Shown here piece by piece: positions 16,508 to 25,873 of a stretch of 64,000 bases of DNA. Below the pieces are notes generated by a model that did not search any database, was not told where the DNA came from, and saw nothing but the letters and a program-made list of their open reading frames with translations. Position 1 is the stretch's first letter; each line of letters opens with the position of its first letter. The stretch comes from Bacteroidaceae bacterium (lineage in GTDB: Bacteria; Bacteroidota; Bacteroidia; Bacteroidales; Bacteroidaceae): positions 1 through 64,000 of the forward strand of contig JAFUGG010000026.1 of NCBI GenBank assembly GCA_017469525.1. The letters are read 5' to 3'. Both the position numbers and the translations under genes were made by a program.

Positions 16508-17500
16508 ATGAATAGAATAGTCCTTTGCCTGCTGTCTGTCACCACTCTCCTACTTGCGGCTTGCGACGGGCAGACATCCAAGAACACTACCAAAGTAGAC
16601 ACCATCGCCTTGGCAACTTGTCCGCATTTCAATGCCGACAATGCCTTGCGCTTCATCAAGGAGCAATGTGAGTTTGGACCTCGTGTGACGGGCAGCGAAG
16701 CCTCACGCCTTTGTGGCGACTATCTTATTGAACGCTTCAAATCGTTTGGCGCAGAAGTAGAGGAACAGCTTGGCACCATCACCACTTGGGAAGGCAAGCA
16801 ACTCTCAGCTCGCAACATCATTGCACACGTCAACCCTGCCAATACGGACCGCATCCTGCTGTGCTCGCATTGGGACAGCCGCCCTTGGGCTGACAACGAC
16901 CCCGACGAAGCAAACTGGCACACGCCTGTCCTTGCAGCCAACGACGGTGCAAGCGGTGTGGCTGTCATGCTCGAGATATGCCGACTCCTACAGGAGAAAC
17001 CTGTTCAGGTAGGCATTGACATGATATGCTTCGACGCAGAGGACCTGGGCACGCCACAGTGGGAAGAGGACCGCATCGGCTCGAGCGACACATGGTGCCT
17101 CGGTTCAAGGTTCTGGGCAGAACGTGCCATGATGGACGGTTACAAAGCCCGTTATGGTGTATTGCTCGATATGGTGGGTGGCTTCGGAGCAACCTTCTCT
17201 CGCGAAGGTACCAGCCGACAATTGGCACAACCCCTCGTCAACATCGTTTGGCAACTTGCCGGGCAACTCGGTTACAGGCAGTTCTTCCCTCTCGACGACA
17301 GCGGTTACATCACCGACGACCACATCAATGTGAACGATGCCGGCATTCCTTGCATCGACATCATCCCCAATTACGATGATGGGCCTAGCAGCTTCGGTCC
17401 TACTTGGCACACACTTAAAGACACACCCGACAACATCGACCCAAACGTTCTCGAAGCCGTCGGGCAAACCATAACACAGCTAATATACAATGAGCATTAA
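16508..17500 (+). CDS. Lipoprotein glutaminyl-peptide cyclotransferase, M28-fold
   Basis: Converts N-terminal Gln to pyroglutamate. The signal peptide ends in lipobox LLAAC (Cys19), so the enzyme should be membrane-tethered in the periplasm. The M28-like domain keeps zinc ligands D146 (AANDGASG), E178 (CFDAEDLG) and H301 (PTWHTLKD), with SHWDSRP and DMVGG. Type II cyclases of this kind in Bacteroidetes modify exported proteins whose mature form begins with Gln. At least six such proteins are encoded in this window. A plain M28 aminopeptidase is the alternative. It starts 13 bp after the peptidase fusion gene. Confidence 0.85.
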   Translation: MNRIVLCLLSVTTLLLAACDGQTSKNTTKVDTIALATCPHFNADNALRFIKEQCEFGPRVTGSEASRLCGDYLIERFKSFGAEVEEQLGTITTWEGKQLSARNIIAHVNPANTDRILLCSHWDSRPWADNDPDEANWHTPVLAANDGASGVAVMLEICRLLQEKPVQVGIDMICFDAEDLGTPQWEEDRIGSSDTWCLGSRFWAERAMMDGYKARYGVLLDMVGGFGATFSREGTSRQLAQPLVNIVWQLAGQLGYRQFFPLDDSGYITDDHINVNDAGIPCIDIIPNYDDGPSSFGPTWHTLKDTPDNIDPNVLEAVGQTITQLIYNEH

Positions 17501-17909
17501 CGAGATACAAGACGAAATCATCGCCGAGTTCAGCGACTTCCACGATTGGATGGACCGATACCAACTGCTCATCGACATGGGCAGCGAGCAAGAACCGCTC
17601 GACGAACAATACAAGACGGAGCAGAACCTCATCGACGGTTGCCAGAGCCGGGTGTGGTTGCAAGCCGATTTAATCGATGGAATGGTGCATTTTCGTGCAG
17701 AGAGCGATGCGCTCATCGTGAAAGGAATCGTCGCTTTGCTTGTGAGAGTGCTCTCGGATCATACACCACAAGAGATACTTGATGCAGACCTCTACTTCAT
17801 CGAACGCATTGGTCTTCGCGAACATCTCTCACCTACTCGCAGCAACGGACTGGGCGCAATGCTCAAGCAAATGAAGATGTACGCCCTTGCCTTCAAGACA
17901 ATTTCATGA
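17490..17909 (+). CDS. sufE: SufE family sulfur acceptor
   Basis: The 139 residues match SufE: the sulfur-accepting Cys51 lies in LIDGCQSRVW, and EQNLI and ALIVKGIVALLVRVLSD follow the family. It takes persulfide from the cysteine desulfurase SufS for Fe-S cluster assembly in the cytoplasm. It overlaps the cyclotransferase gene by 11 bp and the dus gene by 4 bp, so translation is probably coupled. No sufS lies nearby. Confidence 0.92.
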   Translation: MSINEIQDEIIAEFSDFHDWMDRYQLLIDMGSEQEPLDEQYKTEQNLIDGCQSRVWLQADLIDGMVHFRAESDALIVKGIVALLVRVLSDHTPQEILDADLYFIERIGLREHLSPTRSNGLGAMLKQMKMYALAFKTIS

Positions 17910-18934
17910 AGATAGGCAATATTGACCTTGGAGAACACCCGGTATTGTTGGCGCCGATGGAGGATGTTACGGACATCGGGTTTCGTCTGCTTTGCCGACG
18001 ACTTGGGGCTGCGATGGTCTATTCGGAGTTTGTGTCGAGTGATGCCCTCATCCGAATGGTGAACAAGAGCCTGCTGAAACTGCAGATTTGCCCCGAGGAA
18101 CGACCTGTCGCCATACAGATTTACGGCAAAGATGTCGAGGCGATGCGCGAAGCGGCACGTATTGTGGTGGACCAGGCACATCCCGACGTACTTGATATCA
18201 ACTTCGGTTGTCCAGTCAAGAAGGTTGCCGGCAAAGGTGCAGGAGCAGGCATGCTGCAGAATGTTCCCGGCATCCTCGACATCACAAAGGCTGTCGTGGA
18301 GGCTGTTCCAGACACCCCCGTCACCGTCAAGACCCGCCTGGCTTGGGACGAGAAGCATCTCCTTTTGCCCGACGGCACACCCTTCATCGTCGATCTTGCC
18401 GAGCGGCTTCAGGACTGCGGCATCAAAGCTTTGACCATCCATGGCAGGACCAGAGCGCAGATGTACACGGGGGAAGCGGACTGGACCAACATCGGGCTGG
18501 TCAAAGCCAACCCCCGCATGACCATTCCCATCATTGGTAACGGCGACATCACCTCTGCCGAAGAGGCCCGACAAGCCTTCGAGCGCTACGGAGTCGATGC
18601 GGTGATGATAGGCCGCGCCACCTTCGGAAGACCATGGATTTTCCATGAGATTACACACCCCGAGCAGCCTCTTTCTCTCGATGAAATGGTCGATATTCTC
18701 AAACAGCAAGTTCTTATCAGCATCGACCGTGCTGCCCAAAACTCCACCAACATCAAGTTTGGCAAGGACCCGGAGTTGTGTGGCATACGCCATGTCCGCC
18801 GTCACCTTGCTGCCACACCGCTTTTCAAGGGGATACCCAACTATCGTGAGACACGCATTGCCATGCTCCGCGCTGAGACAAAGGAAGAGGTCTTCCGCCT
18901 CATCGAGCTAACCAGACAGATGCTGAAAAACTGA
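17906..18934 (+). CDS. dus: tRNA-dihydrouridine synthase (DusB-like)
   Basis: Flavin enzyme that reduces uridines in the tRNA D-loop. The 342-residue TIM barrel shows LAPMEDVTDIGFR, the catalytic Cys in NFGCPVKKVAGKGAGA, HGRTRAQMYTGEADW and IGNGDI/IGRATFGRPW for FMN binding. The C-terminal helical domain recognises tRNA in relatives. It is the last gene of the Lrp-peptidase-cyclase-SufE-Dus operon and converges on fucP with a 29-bp gap. Confidence 0.93.
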   Translation: MKIGNIDLGEHPVLLAPMEDVTDIGFRLLCRRLGAAMVYSEFVSSDALIRMVNKSLLKLQICPEERPVAIQIYGKDVEAMREAARIVVDQAHPDVLDINFGCPVKKVAGKGAGAGMLQNVPGILDITKAVVEAVPDTPVTVKTRLAWDEKHLLLPDGTPFIVDLAERLQDCGIKALTIHGRTRAQMYTGEADWTNIGLVKANPRMTIPIIGNGDITSAEEARQAFERYGVDAVMIGRATFGRPWIFHEITHPEQPLSLDEMVDILKQQVLISIDRAAQNSTNIKFGKDPELCGIRHVRRHLAATPLFKGIPNYRETRIAMLRAETKEEVFRLIELTRQMLKN

Positions 18935-18963
18935 TATCCGCACTCGCCAGACAGCTGTTGCTT

Positions 18964-20238
18964 TTATTTCCTGAACTTTGTCCGATAGCCGTACACGCCT
19001 ATCACGAGGAAGCAAAGCAGGGGCAGGACGAAGGAAACGTTGACGGCGGGATGTCCCATGACCGTGTTCTGGTCGATAATCATGCCTTGGAGGGGCGGCA
19101 TGAGTGCTCCGCCTACGATGGCCATAACGAGGAAGGCGGCTCCCAGGGTAGCGTCTTCGCGGCTGACGCCTGCGAGTGCTATGCCGTAGATGGTGGGGAA
19201 CATGAGCGACATGAAGATGCTGATGCCCACCAGACAGCAGAGTCCTGCCTTGCCTACGATGGCAATCGTTCCGACGGTACAAATGCCGGCTCCGATGGCG
19301 AAGAGCATGAGCATCAGTCGGGAATCGACGTACTTCATCAGGAAGGTCGAGACGAAGCGGCTCGTGAGGAACAGCGACATCGCCACGATGTTGTACTGTT
19401 GCGCCGTGGCCTTATCGATGCCCAGGTAGTCGGCATACTGGATGATGAACGTCCACACCATGATTTGTGCTGCCACATAGAACACCTGTGCCACGACGCC
19501 CTCACGGTACAGGTGGTTGTGCCATAGGTTTAGGAACGATGCCTTCACGTCCGTGCGTTCGGACTTGTCTGCATTGGTTTGCGGCATCCGAGTCAAGGCG
19601 ATGATGATGAACATGGTGAGCACCACCAATCCGATAGCGACGTATGGGTCGCGGATGACTGCCAGGTCGTGCAGACGGATGTTGGCTTTCTCCGCTTCGC
19701 TTAGGGAGGAGAAGAGCAGATGACCAGCCTCGTCGCGTCGGTCGCTCCATAGCTGTGGCAGCACGATAAAGGATGCCACGGCCATTCCCATCAGCGAGCC
19801 CATCGGATTGAATGCCTGCGCCATATTCAGACGACGGGTGGCCGTCTCCTTCGAGCCAAGGGAAAGGATGAACGGGTTGGCCGTCGTCTCCAGGAAGGCA
19901 AGGCCGAACGTCAGGATGTAGAGTGAGAAGCAGAAGAACGTGAAGCTCTGCAACTCCGCCGCAGGAATAAAGAGGAAGGCTCCCACTGCATAGAGAAACA
20001 GCCCCAGGAGAATGCCGCGCTTGTAGCTGTAGCGGCGGATGAAGAATGCCGCAGGCAAGGCCATCGTGGCGTAACCGCCATAGAAGGCGAACTGCACCAT
20101 CGATGCTTTGGATGCCGAAAGCTCCATCACGGTCTGGAAAGCTGCTACCATCGGGTTCGTGATGTCGTTGGCGAAGCCCCACAAAGCAAACAACGTGGTG
20201 ATGAGAATAAATGTAACGAGATATTTCCTCTCAATCAT
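18964..20238 (-). CDS. fucP: FucP-type L-fucose:H+ symporter (MFS)
   Basis: The 424-residue, 12-helix major facilitator transporter has the FucP-like start LFALWGFANDITNPMV, with the Asp that couples protons in FucP, and FLETTANPFILSLG. It imports L-fucose across the inner membrane. It is transcribed downstream of fucI, separated by a dispersed repeat element. The pairing with fucI supports fucose rather than another sugar. Fuculokinase and aldolase genes are not in this window. Confidence 0.88.
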   Translation of the reverse strand: MIERKYLVTFILITTLFALWGFANDITNPMVAAFQTVMELSASKASMVQFAFYGGYATMALPAAFFIRRYSYKRGILLGLFLYAVGAFLFIPAAELQSFTFFCFSLYILTFGLAFLETTANPFILSLGSKETATRRLNMAQAFNPMGSLMGMAVASFIVLPQLWSDRRDEAGHLLFSSLSEAEKANIRLHDLAVIRDPYVAIGLVVLTMFIIIALTRMPQTNADKSERTDVKASFLNLWHNHLYREGVVAQVFYVAAQIMVWTFIIQYADYLGIDKATAQQYNIVAMSLFLTSRFVSTFLMKYVDSRLMLMLFAIGAGICTVGTIAIVGKAGLCCLVGISIFMSLMFPTIYGIALAGVSREDATLGAAFLVMAIVGGALMPPLQGMIIDQNTVMGHPAVNVSFVLPLLCFLVIGVYGYRTKFRK

Positions 20239-20273
20239 AGTTCGTTCTTTTATATTTAATTATCGGAAATAAA

Positions 20274-20440
20274 AAGGGAAGTAAAAGTGGAAGTAAAAAG
20301 GGAAGTAAAGCCAGCAAGCAGGCTGGACGATAGCTTCGAATGCTGTCTGCTCATATTGTATTGTCCTTTTATAACTCCCACGAGCAAAGCGAGTTTACTT
20401 CCACTTCTACTCCAACTTTTACTTCCACTTCTATTCCCAC
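20274..20440. repeat. Dispersed repeat (copy A) with GGACGATAGCTT / GTATTGTCC core
   Basis: Outer GGAAGTAAA-type repeats on the left and TTTACTTCC-type on the right enclose GGACGATAGCTT (20325-20336) and GTATTGTCC (20358-20366). Copies B (29818-29995), C (30374-30446, inside the four-helix gene start) and D (53009-53172, inverted) share the core. It fills the fucI-fucP intergenic space. Confidence 0.85.
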
Positions 20441-22261
20441 TTATTTATATATCGGTCCGAAGTTCTGGCAGGCACGGTAGTCGGCACCTTCCTTGTCCAT
20501 GCCGAAGGCGTTCCATGCAGCTGGGCGGAAGATGTCGCAGTCCTTTATGTTGTGCATGCAGACAGGGATGCGCAGGATGGAACAAAGTGTCAGCAGGTCG
20601 GCGCCGATGTGTCCGTAGGCGATGGCACCATGGTTGGCTCCCCAAGAATTCATGACGGAATAGACGTCCTTGAAGCAGTCCTTCGAGGCATCGGTGCGTG
20701 GCACGAACCATGTCGTAGGCCATGTCGGGTCGGTGCGCTTGTCGAGTTTGTCGTGGACATCGGCATCCAGTTCCACAGTCCACCCTTCGGCCAGCTGCAA
20801 GACGGGTCCTAATCCCTGCACTCTGTTGAGGCGCATCATCGTCATGGGCATACCTCCACGGCTGACGAAGTGTGCCGAATAGCCTCCGCCACGGAAGTAG
20901 TCGCGGTCGGCAGGCATCCAGCTTGTGGCTTCCATGCACGCCTTTACGTCGGTTTCGGTCATGTTCCAAGGCTCCTTCATCGTGGGGTTGCCGTCGGCAT
21001 CCTGCATGGCACCTGTGGCATCGAGCGTTGTGGCGCCGCTGTTGATGAGGTGGATGAAGCCTCCTGCTGCCAGTCCCTCGGGTCGTTTCCCTGTGACGCG
21101 TTCCACGGCGTCGGGGCTCCAATAGGTTCTGATGTCACTGAACATCACGCCGCGATTGCTGAGGAGATGGCCGAAAAGCATCGACACACCGTTGAGCGCG
21201 TCGTTCTCCGTGGCCAAAACATCTGCTTCGCGAATGCCGTTCCAATCGAATGAAGTACACATCAGGGACTCGGGGAAGTCGAAGTTGGGCTTGTAGTCCG
21301 TCCACTGACGTTGCCCCTGTACGCCGCCGAGCAGCGCGTTGTGGCCCAGTGCCTCTTCCTTGTAGCCCATCTCCAGCAGGCGGGGATTGCCGTGCATCAA
21401 GTCGCGGATAATCATCATGTTCTTCACTGTGAAGGCCCAGTCCTCGTCTTTCTCCTCGCGCGTCTTGCCTTTGCCCTTGCCGTTGAAGGTGGTCATGGGC
21501 GTACCCGGGAAGAGGGGACGGTCCTCGTTGTAGTCGTGTCCCTCGTTGGGCTTGGCGTATTTCTCCACCCACTCCATGGCGCGCTTGAACTCGTCGTGGT
21601 CGTAGATGCCGAAGTCGACACGGCGGAGAATCTCCACCAGCTCGACGTATTCGGTGCGCATGCCCAGGTATTTCTGGAAGAAGTCAGCGTCCACGATGCT
21701 GCCGGCAATGCCCATGCAGGTGTTGCCCAACGAGAGGTAGCTCTTGCCGCGCATGGTTGCCACGGCCTGAGCTGCGCGTGCAAAGCGCAGAATCTTCTCG
21801 GCTACGTCGGCAGGGATGGTGTTGTCGTCCAGGTCCTGCACGTCGTGTCCGTAGATGCCGAATGCGGGCAGACCCTTCTGAGCATGGGCGGCCAGCACGG
21901 CAGCCAGGTAGACGGCGCCCGGACGTTCTGTGCCATTGAAGCCCCACACTGCTTTGGGATAGTGAGGATTCATGTCCATCGTCTCCGAACCATAACACCA
22001 GCAGGAGGTGACAGTTATGGTGGAGCCCACGCCTTCGCGTTCGAACTTCTCTGCACAGGCTGCACTCTCGGCCACGCGACCGATGGTGGAGTCGGCGATG
22101 ACGCACTCCACGGGCGAGCCGTCGCCATTGCGGAGGTTCTTCTCTATCAGTTCCTTCACGGCATGGGCCAAGGCCATTGTTTTCTCTTCAAGACACTCTC
22201 TGACGCCCCCCTGACGGCCGTCGATGGTGGGGCGAATGCCAATTTTTGGATAAGTTTTCAT
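20441..22261 (-). CDS. fucI: L-fucose isomerase
   Basis: Converts L-fucose to L-fuculose, the first catabolic step, using Mn2+. The 606 residues match the family from [17 protein letters not shown] through [28 protein letters not shown] and [10 protein letters not shown]. Metal-ligand regions are the Glu/Asp in the central part and [11 protein letters not shown] near 520. A good promoter lies upstream (22345-22375). It is first in a unit with fucP, with the copy A repeat between them. Confidence 0.96.
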   Translation of the reverse strand: MKTYPKIGIRPTIDGRQGGVRECLEEKTMALAHAVKELIEKNLRNGDGSPVECVIADSTIGRVAESAACAEKFEREGVGSTITVTSCWCYGSETMDMNPHYPKAVWGFNGTERPGAVYLAAVLAAHAQKGLPAFGIYGHDVQDLDDNTIPADVAEKILRFARAAQAVATMRGKSYLSLGNTCMGIAGSIVDADFFQKYLGMRTEYVELVEILRRVDFGIYDHDEFKRAMEWVEKYAKPNEGHDYNEDRPLFPGTPMTTFNGKGKGKTREEKDEDWAFTVKNMMIIRDLMHGNPRLLEMGYKEEALGHNALLGGVQGQRQWTDYKPNFDFPESLMCTSFDWNGIREADVLATENDALNGVSMLFGHLLSNRGVMFSDIRTYWSPDAVERVTGKRPEGLAAGGFIHLINSGATTLDATGAMQDADGNPTMKEPWNMTETDVKACMEATSWMPADRDYFRGGGYSAHFVSRGGMPMTMMRLNRVQGLGPVLQLAEGWTVELDADVHDKLDKRTDPTWPTTWFVPRTDASKDCFKDVYSVMNSWGANHGAIAYGHIGADLLTLCSILRIPVCMHNIKDCDIFRPAAWNAFGMDKEGADYRACQNFGPIYK

Positions 22262-22344
22262 GGTTTTAGTTTGTTGTTTTACGGTTTGTGTTTTTCGTAT
22301 ATCTCAATGTTATGATATGTTCCGAAATTATGCTTTGCGGTATG

Positions 22345-22375
22345 CAAAGATACGAAATTTAATGTAAAGCACAAA
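22345..22375 (-). promoter_or_regulatory. Promoter of fucI
   Basis: Minus strand: TTTG (22375-22372), 19 bp, TATCTTTG (22352-22345), about 84 bp upstream of the ATG. Full match to the Bacteroidota consensus. Confidence 0.7.
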
Positions 22376-22455
22376 ATCTGGGGTCGTTTTTCTGCCTTAT
22401 TCTCCGATAATGGCAGTTTTTGCCAGCGGTGAATGCGTGCCGCGGGCGGCCGGGA

Positions 22456-22560
22456 GGTAGCAAGGGGGCTTGCCCCCTTGTAGCAAAGTCCAGACAAGCC
22501 GTGGCGACAAGGGGGCAAGCCCCCTTGCTATCTTCGCATAGTTCCTTATTAAGCTCCATT
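22456..22560. repeat. CAAGGGGGCTTGCCCCCTTG palindrome element, copy 1
   Basis: Two copies of a CAAGGGGGC/GCCCCCTTG palindrome enclose a variable ~26 bp spacer, followed by CTATCTTCGCATA and a CTCCTTATT tail. A closely similar copy with a different spacer is at 54344-54450. Confidence 0.88.
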
Positions 22561-22592
22561 CAATAACTTCTGAAACTTAAATGATGAATTAT

Positions 22593-22623
22593 TTTGCAGT
22601 GTGCACTTTAATTCGTAACTTTG
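22593..22623 (+). promoter_or_regulatory. Promoter of the C_GCAxxG / GH78 unit
   Basis: TTTG (22593-22596), 19 bp, TAACTTTG (22616-22623), followed by the 22-bp array and then the gene at 22752, giving a leader of about 120 bases that contains the array. Confidence 0.65.
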
Positions 22624-22668
22624 CATGGAAAAACATTATAAATGAGTCAACAAATCAGGGAGGATTGT

Positions 22669-22734
22669 TTGCACATACATGTAAATGCAATTGCACATAC
22701 ATGTAAATGCAATTGCATATACATGTAGATGCAA
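22669..22734. repeat. Three tandem 22-bp TACATGTA palindromic units
   Basis: Units at 22669, 22691 and 22713, the first two identical; same family as 9099-9164. Here the array lies inside the predicted 5' leader of the C_GCAxxG gene. Confidence 0.92.
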
Positions 22735-22751
22735 TCACAATAATATTAATT

Positions 22752-23258
22752 ATGGAGAAGGAAAACCGCATACAGAGGGCTGTGGAGCTGTTCATGCAGG
22801 GCTACGGATGCTGCCAGAGCGTCCTTTGTGCCTTTTCGGACCTCTACGGACTGGACGAAGAGATGGCTCTGAGGGTAGCGGCCGGCTTCGGCGGCGGCGT
22901 GGGACGGATGCGCATGATGTGCGGCACGTGCTCGGCTCTCGTCATCTTGGCTGGCTTGGAAAAAGGCCAGACGCGCGGCGAGGACCGCGAGGGGAAGGCC
23001 GAATGCTACAGGCTCACGAGGGAGCTCCTCGAGACGTTCCGGCAGCGGAACGGCAGCATCATCTGTGCCGAATTGTTGCAGATGAGCGGCCTCAAAGCTG
23101 AGACCGGCACCTCGCAGCCCGACGAAAGGAATGCCGAATACTATCGCGTCAGGCCCTGCGCCCGTAAGGTGGAGAGCGCGGCGCGTGTTTTTGCAGAGTA
23201 TTTGGGCAATCGGAATAATCAGAATAATCAGAGTAATCAAAATAATCAGAAGCAATGA
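22752..23258 (+). CDS. C_GCAxxG_C_C family protein
   Basis: A small cysteine-rich family of probable redox function (168 residues from the ATG at 22752). Conserved features are GYGCCQSVLCAF near the N-terminus, FGGGVGRM followed by MCGTCSAL, and a late CAR. The ATG at 22752 is preferred over one at 22707, which would encode residues from the 22-bp palindromes. The C-terminal residues (NNQNNQSNQNNQKQ) are encoded by AATCAGAAT-type 9-bp microrepeats (23209-23253), probably a slippage-made extension. Its TGA overlaps the GH78 ATG. Confidence 0.85.
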   Translation: MEKENRIQRAVELFMQGYGCCQSVLCAFSDLYGLDEEMALRVAAGFGGGVGRMRMMCGTCSALVILAGLEKGQTRGEDREGKAECYRLTRELLETFRQRNGSIICAELLQMSGLKAETGTSQPDERNAEYYRVRPCARKVESAARVFAEYLGNRNNQNNQSNQNNQKQ

Positions 23259-25840
23259 AAAAGAGTTTTATCACTTTTGCAGCGCTGGCACTTAGTGCCT
23301 TAGCCTGCAACGCACAACAGACAGTCGGCACGCTCATCGACTATCATATGGTCGAGCCCTGGAACGAATCGTCCTGGATAAGCGCCAAGGATGCGCAGGT
23401 CGTCACGGGCGAAGTGAAGGATGGCATGCGTGCGGCCGACGGCGCAAGCTGGTTCGTCAGCAATCCTCGCAATGCGAAGAAGGTGAAGAGGGCCATCTGG
23501 AAGACCACCGCCCTTGGCACCTACGAGCTTTACATCAATGGTCAGCTGGTCGGCAACGAGGTCTTGAAGCCTGGCTTCACTCACTACGAGAAGACGAAGT
23601 ACAGCTTCACCTACGACATCACGAAGGCTTTCCAGAAAGGCGCGGGACAGGAGAACCAGCTCGCCGTGCAGGTTGTGCCGGGCTGGTGGGCTGATAAAAT
23701 CATCACTCCTTGGGGCCACGATGGCATGGTTGGCAAGAAGGTCGCCTTCCGAGGCGTGCTTATGTTGACCTACACAGACGGCAGCGAGGAGTATTTCCCC
23801 ACGAACCTGAAGGACTGGAAGGCTGGCGTGGCAGGTCCCGTCACACATGCCGCCATCTTCGACGGCGAGGATTATGACGAACGCCAGCCCAGTGGATGGG
23901 CGAGTGCCGGCTCGTTCGGCGAGCCGGAAATCAATGAGGAATTCCCTGGCAAGGTCTGGGAAACCGGCGGCGCAGAGATTTATCATCGCTGGGACCTCGC
24001 TTTGTCTCCCGTCAAGGCCTACACTTGGAAAGGCACGACAGGCGCGACCGACGACCAGTTCGGCAAGGTGAACATCACAGCGGAGTTCGCTTCCGGCGAA
24101 CTCATGACGGTTCGTCCGGGCGAGACACTCGTGATTGATTTCGGTCAGAACGCTTCCGCAGTACCCGCTTTCGAGTTCAAGGCGAAGAGAGGCACCGTGC
24201 TGACTTGCCTCCCGAGCGAGTTGTTGAACGACGGAAATGGCGCAAAGAGTCGTGGCATGGACGGGCCGGAAGGCAGCTGCCACCGCTTGAACTTGCGTAT
24301 TCCCGACACGGGCATGATACTCCGCTACACGTTTGCAGACAATAAAGGCTTCGTGACGTTTACTCCCCGAAGCACCTTCTTCGGTTATCGCTTCGTGTCG
24401 ATAACCGCCACGGACGAGGTGACAATCCGCAGCATAAAGTCCGTTCCCGTCTCTTCCATCACGAAGGAAATGGAGACAGGCACTATCACGACGGGCAGCG
24501 AGGACATCAACAAGCTCATCTCCAACACGCTTTGGGGCCAACGCTCCAACTATTTGTCGGTCACGACGGACTGTCCCCAGCGCAACGAACGCCTGGGTTG
24601 GACGGCCGACACGCAGGTTTTCACAGAGACAGGAACATTCTTCGCCAACACAGACCGCTTTTTCCATAAGTGGATGAGGGATATGAGAGACACGCAATCA
24701 CCTACGGGCGCTTTCCCGGGCGTCGCTCCTCTTGCTCAATATGGGGCAGGCGATGGCAAAGGAAACGGCGACATGATGCGCCTGGGTTGGGCAGATGCCG
24801 GCATCATTGTGCCTTGGACGGTATGGAAACAATTTGGCGACAACGACATCATCAACGAGAATTGGGAGTCGATGGACCGCTTCATGGACCACATATACGA
24901 GACGAAGTACGAGCACAACGTCATGGTGGGCGAGAACGGAAACTACCAATGGGCGGACTGGCTAAGCTACGAACCCTTGGAGAGCTGCAGTGGTCGTAGC
25001 CACGAGAACGGTAAGCCGAAGCCCGATGCGGTTGTGTATTGGAACTACCTCAGCGCGTCGTATTGGGCCATAGACGCTGGCATGATGGCCGACATGGCTA
25101 AGGCTTCCGGCCGAGACGCTGCTCCCTACGAGAAGATGCTGGCAGAGGCGAAGGCTTACATCCTCGACAAGTTCCTCAATGCCGACGGTACGTTCAAGCT
25201 CGATATCCTCAATACGATGCAGACGCCGGCACTCTTCGCCCTCAAGAACAACCTGCTTCAAGGCTCTGCAAAGGACGCCATGATAGCCCGCCTCCGCAAG
25301 AACTTCGAGCAGCACGACAATTGTCTTCAGACAGGATTCCTCGGCACGAGCATCCTCATGCAGACCCTCACGGAGAACGGCATGCAGGATATCGCCTACG
25401 AACTCCTCTTCCAGCACAAGAACCCGTCGTGGCTCTACTCCGTCGATAACGGCGCAACCACCATCTGGGAGCGTTGGAACTCGTACACCGTGGACAAGGG
25501 CATGGGGCCGCGCGGCATGAACAGTTTCAATCATTATGCTTACGGATGCGTCTGCGAATGGCTTTGGGAGACCGCAGCCGGCATTGCTGCTGACCCGAAG
25601 CAACCTGGCTTCCGGCACATCATCATGAAGCCTGTGCCCGACAAACGCCTGGGACATCTCAAGGCGGAGTACAAGTCGGCAGCCGGCACAATCAAGAGCT
25701 CGTGGCGATACAAAGGCGACCAGTGGATTTGGAACTTCACCGTTCCCAAAGGCGCCACAGCCACCGTCACCCTCCCCGGCGAGACGACTTCGAAGGAATA
25801 CACGGCCGGCACCTACAAGATAAAAGCCCCTCTCCCCTAA
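23255..25840 (+). CDS. Secreted alpha-L-rhamnosidase, GH78
   Basis: Releases L-rhamnose from pectic (rhamnogalacturonan) or other plant glycans. The 861 residues start with a signal peptide ending ...ACNAQ. N-terminal beta-sandwich domains (including YELYINGQLVGNEVLKPGF) precede the (alpha/alpha)6 catalytic barrel. The general acid is E445 in DCPQRNERLGWTAD, the GH78 hallmark, with GWADAGIIVPW and AGDGKGNGDMM following. The C-terminal beta domain ends in KAPLP, encoded by a palindromic repeat. It overlaps the preceding gene by four bases. Confidence 0.93.
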   Translation: MKKSFITFAALALSALACNAQQTVGTLIDYHMVEPWNESSWISAKDAQVVTGEVKDGMRAADGASWFVSNPRNAKKVKRAIWKTTALGTYELYINGQLVGNEVLKPGFTHYEKTKYSFTYDITKAFQKGAGQENQLAVQVVPGWWADKIITPWGHDGMVGKKVAFRGVLMLTYTDGSEEYFPTNLKDWKAGVAGPVTHAAIFDGEDYDERQPSGWASAGSFGEPEINEEFPGKVWETGGAEIYHRWDLALSPVKAYTWKGTTGATDDQFGKVNITAEFASGELMTVRPGETLVIDFGQNASAVPAFEFKAKRGTVLTCLPSELLNDGNGAKSRGMDGPEGSCHRLNLRIPDTGMILRYTFADNKGFVTFTPRSTFFGYRFVSITATDEVTIRSIKSVPVSSITKEMETGTITTGSEDINKLISNTLWGQRSNYLSVTTDCPQRNERLGWTADTQVFTETGTFFANTDRFFHKWMRDMRDTQSPTGAFPGVAPLAQYGAGDGKGNGDMMRLGWADAGIIVPWTVWKQFGDNDIINENWESMDRFMDHIYETKYEHNVMVGENGNYQWADWLSYEPLESCSGRSHENGKPKPDAVVYWNYLSASYWAIDAGMMADMAKASGRDAAPYEKMLAEAKAYILDKFLNADGTFKLDILNTMQTPALFALKNNLLQGSAKDAMIARLRKNFEQHDNCLQTGFLGTSILMQTLTENGMQDIAYELLFQHKNPSWLYSVDNGATTIWERWNSYTVDKGMGPRGMNSFNHYAYGCVCEWLWETAAGIAADPKQPGFRHIIMKPVPDKRLGHLKAEYKSAAGTIKSSWRYKGDQWIWNFTVPKGATATVTLPGETTSKEYTAGTYKIKAPLP

Positions 25841-25872
25841 CCCTCCCCCAAAGGGGAGGGGGCAAACCCCTT
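25824..25872. repeat. CCCCTCTCCCC palindromic repeat at the GH78 3' end
   Basis: CCCCTCTCCCCTAACCC with CCCCCAAAGGGGAGGGGG; it contains the GH78 stop and fills the gap to the next gene. A second copy of the family lies just inside that gene at 25937-25970. Confidence 0.75.
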
Positions 25873-25873
25873 C

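Noticed and set aside
21311..22315. 334-codon frame opposite fucI
   Set aside because: Antisense shadow; fucI is full length and conserved throughout.
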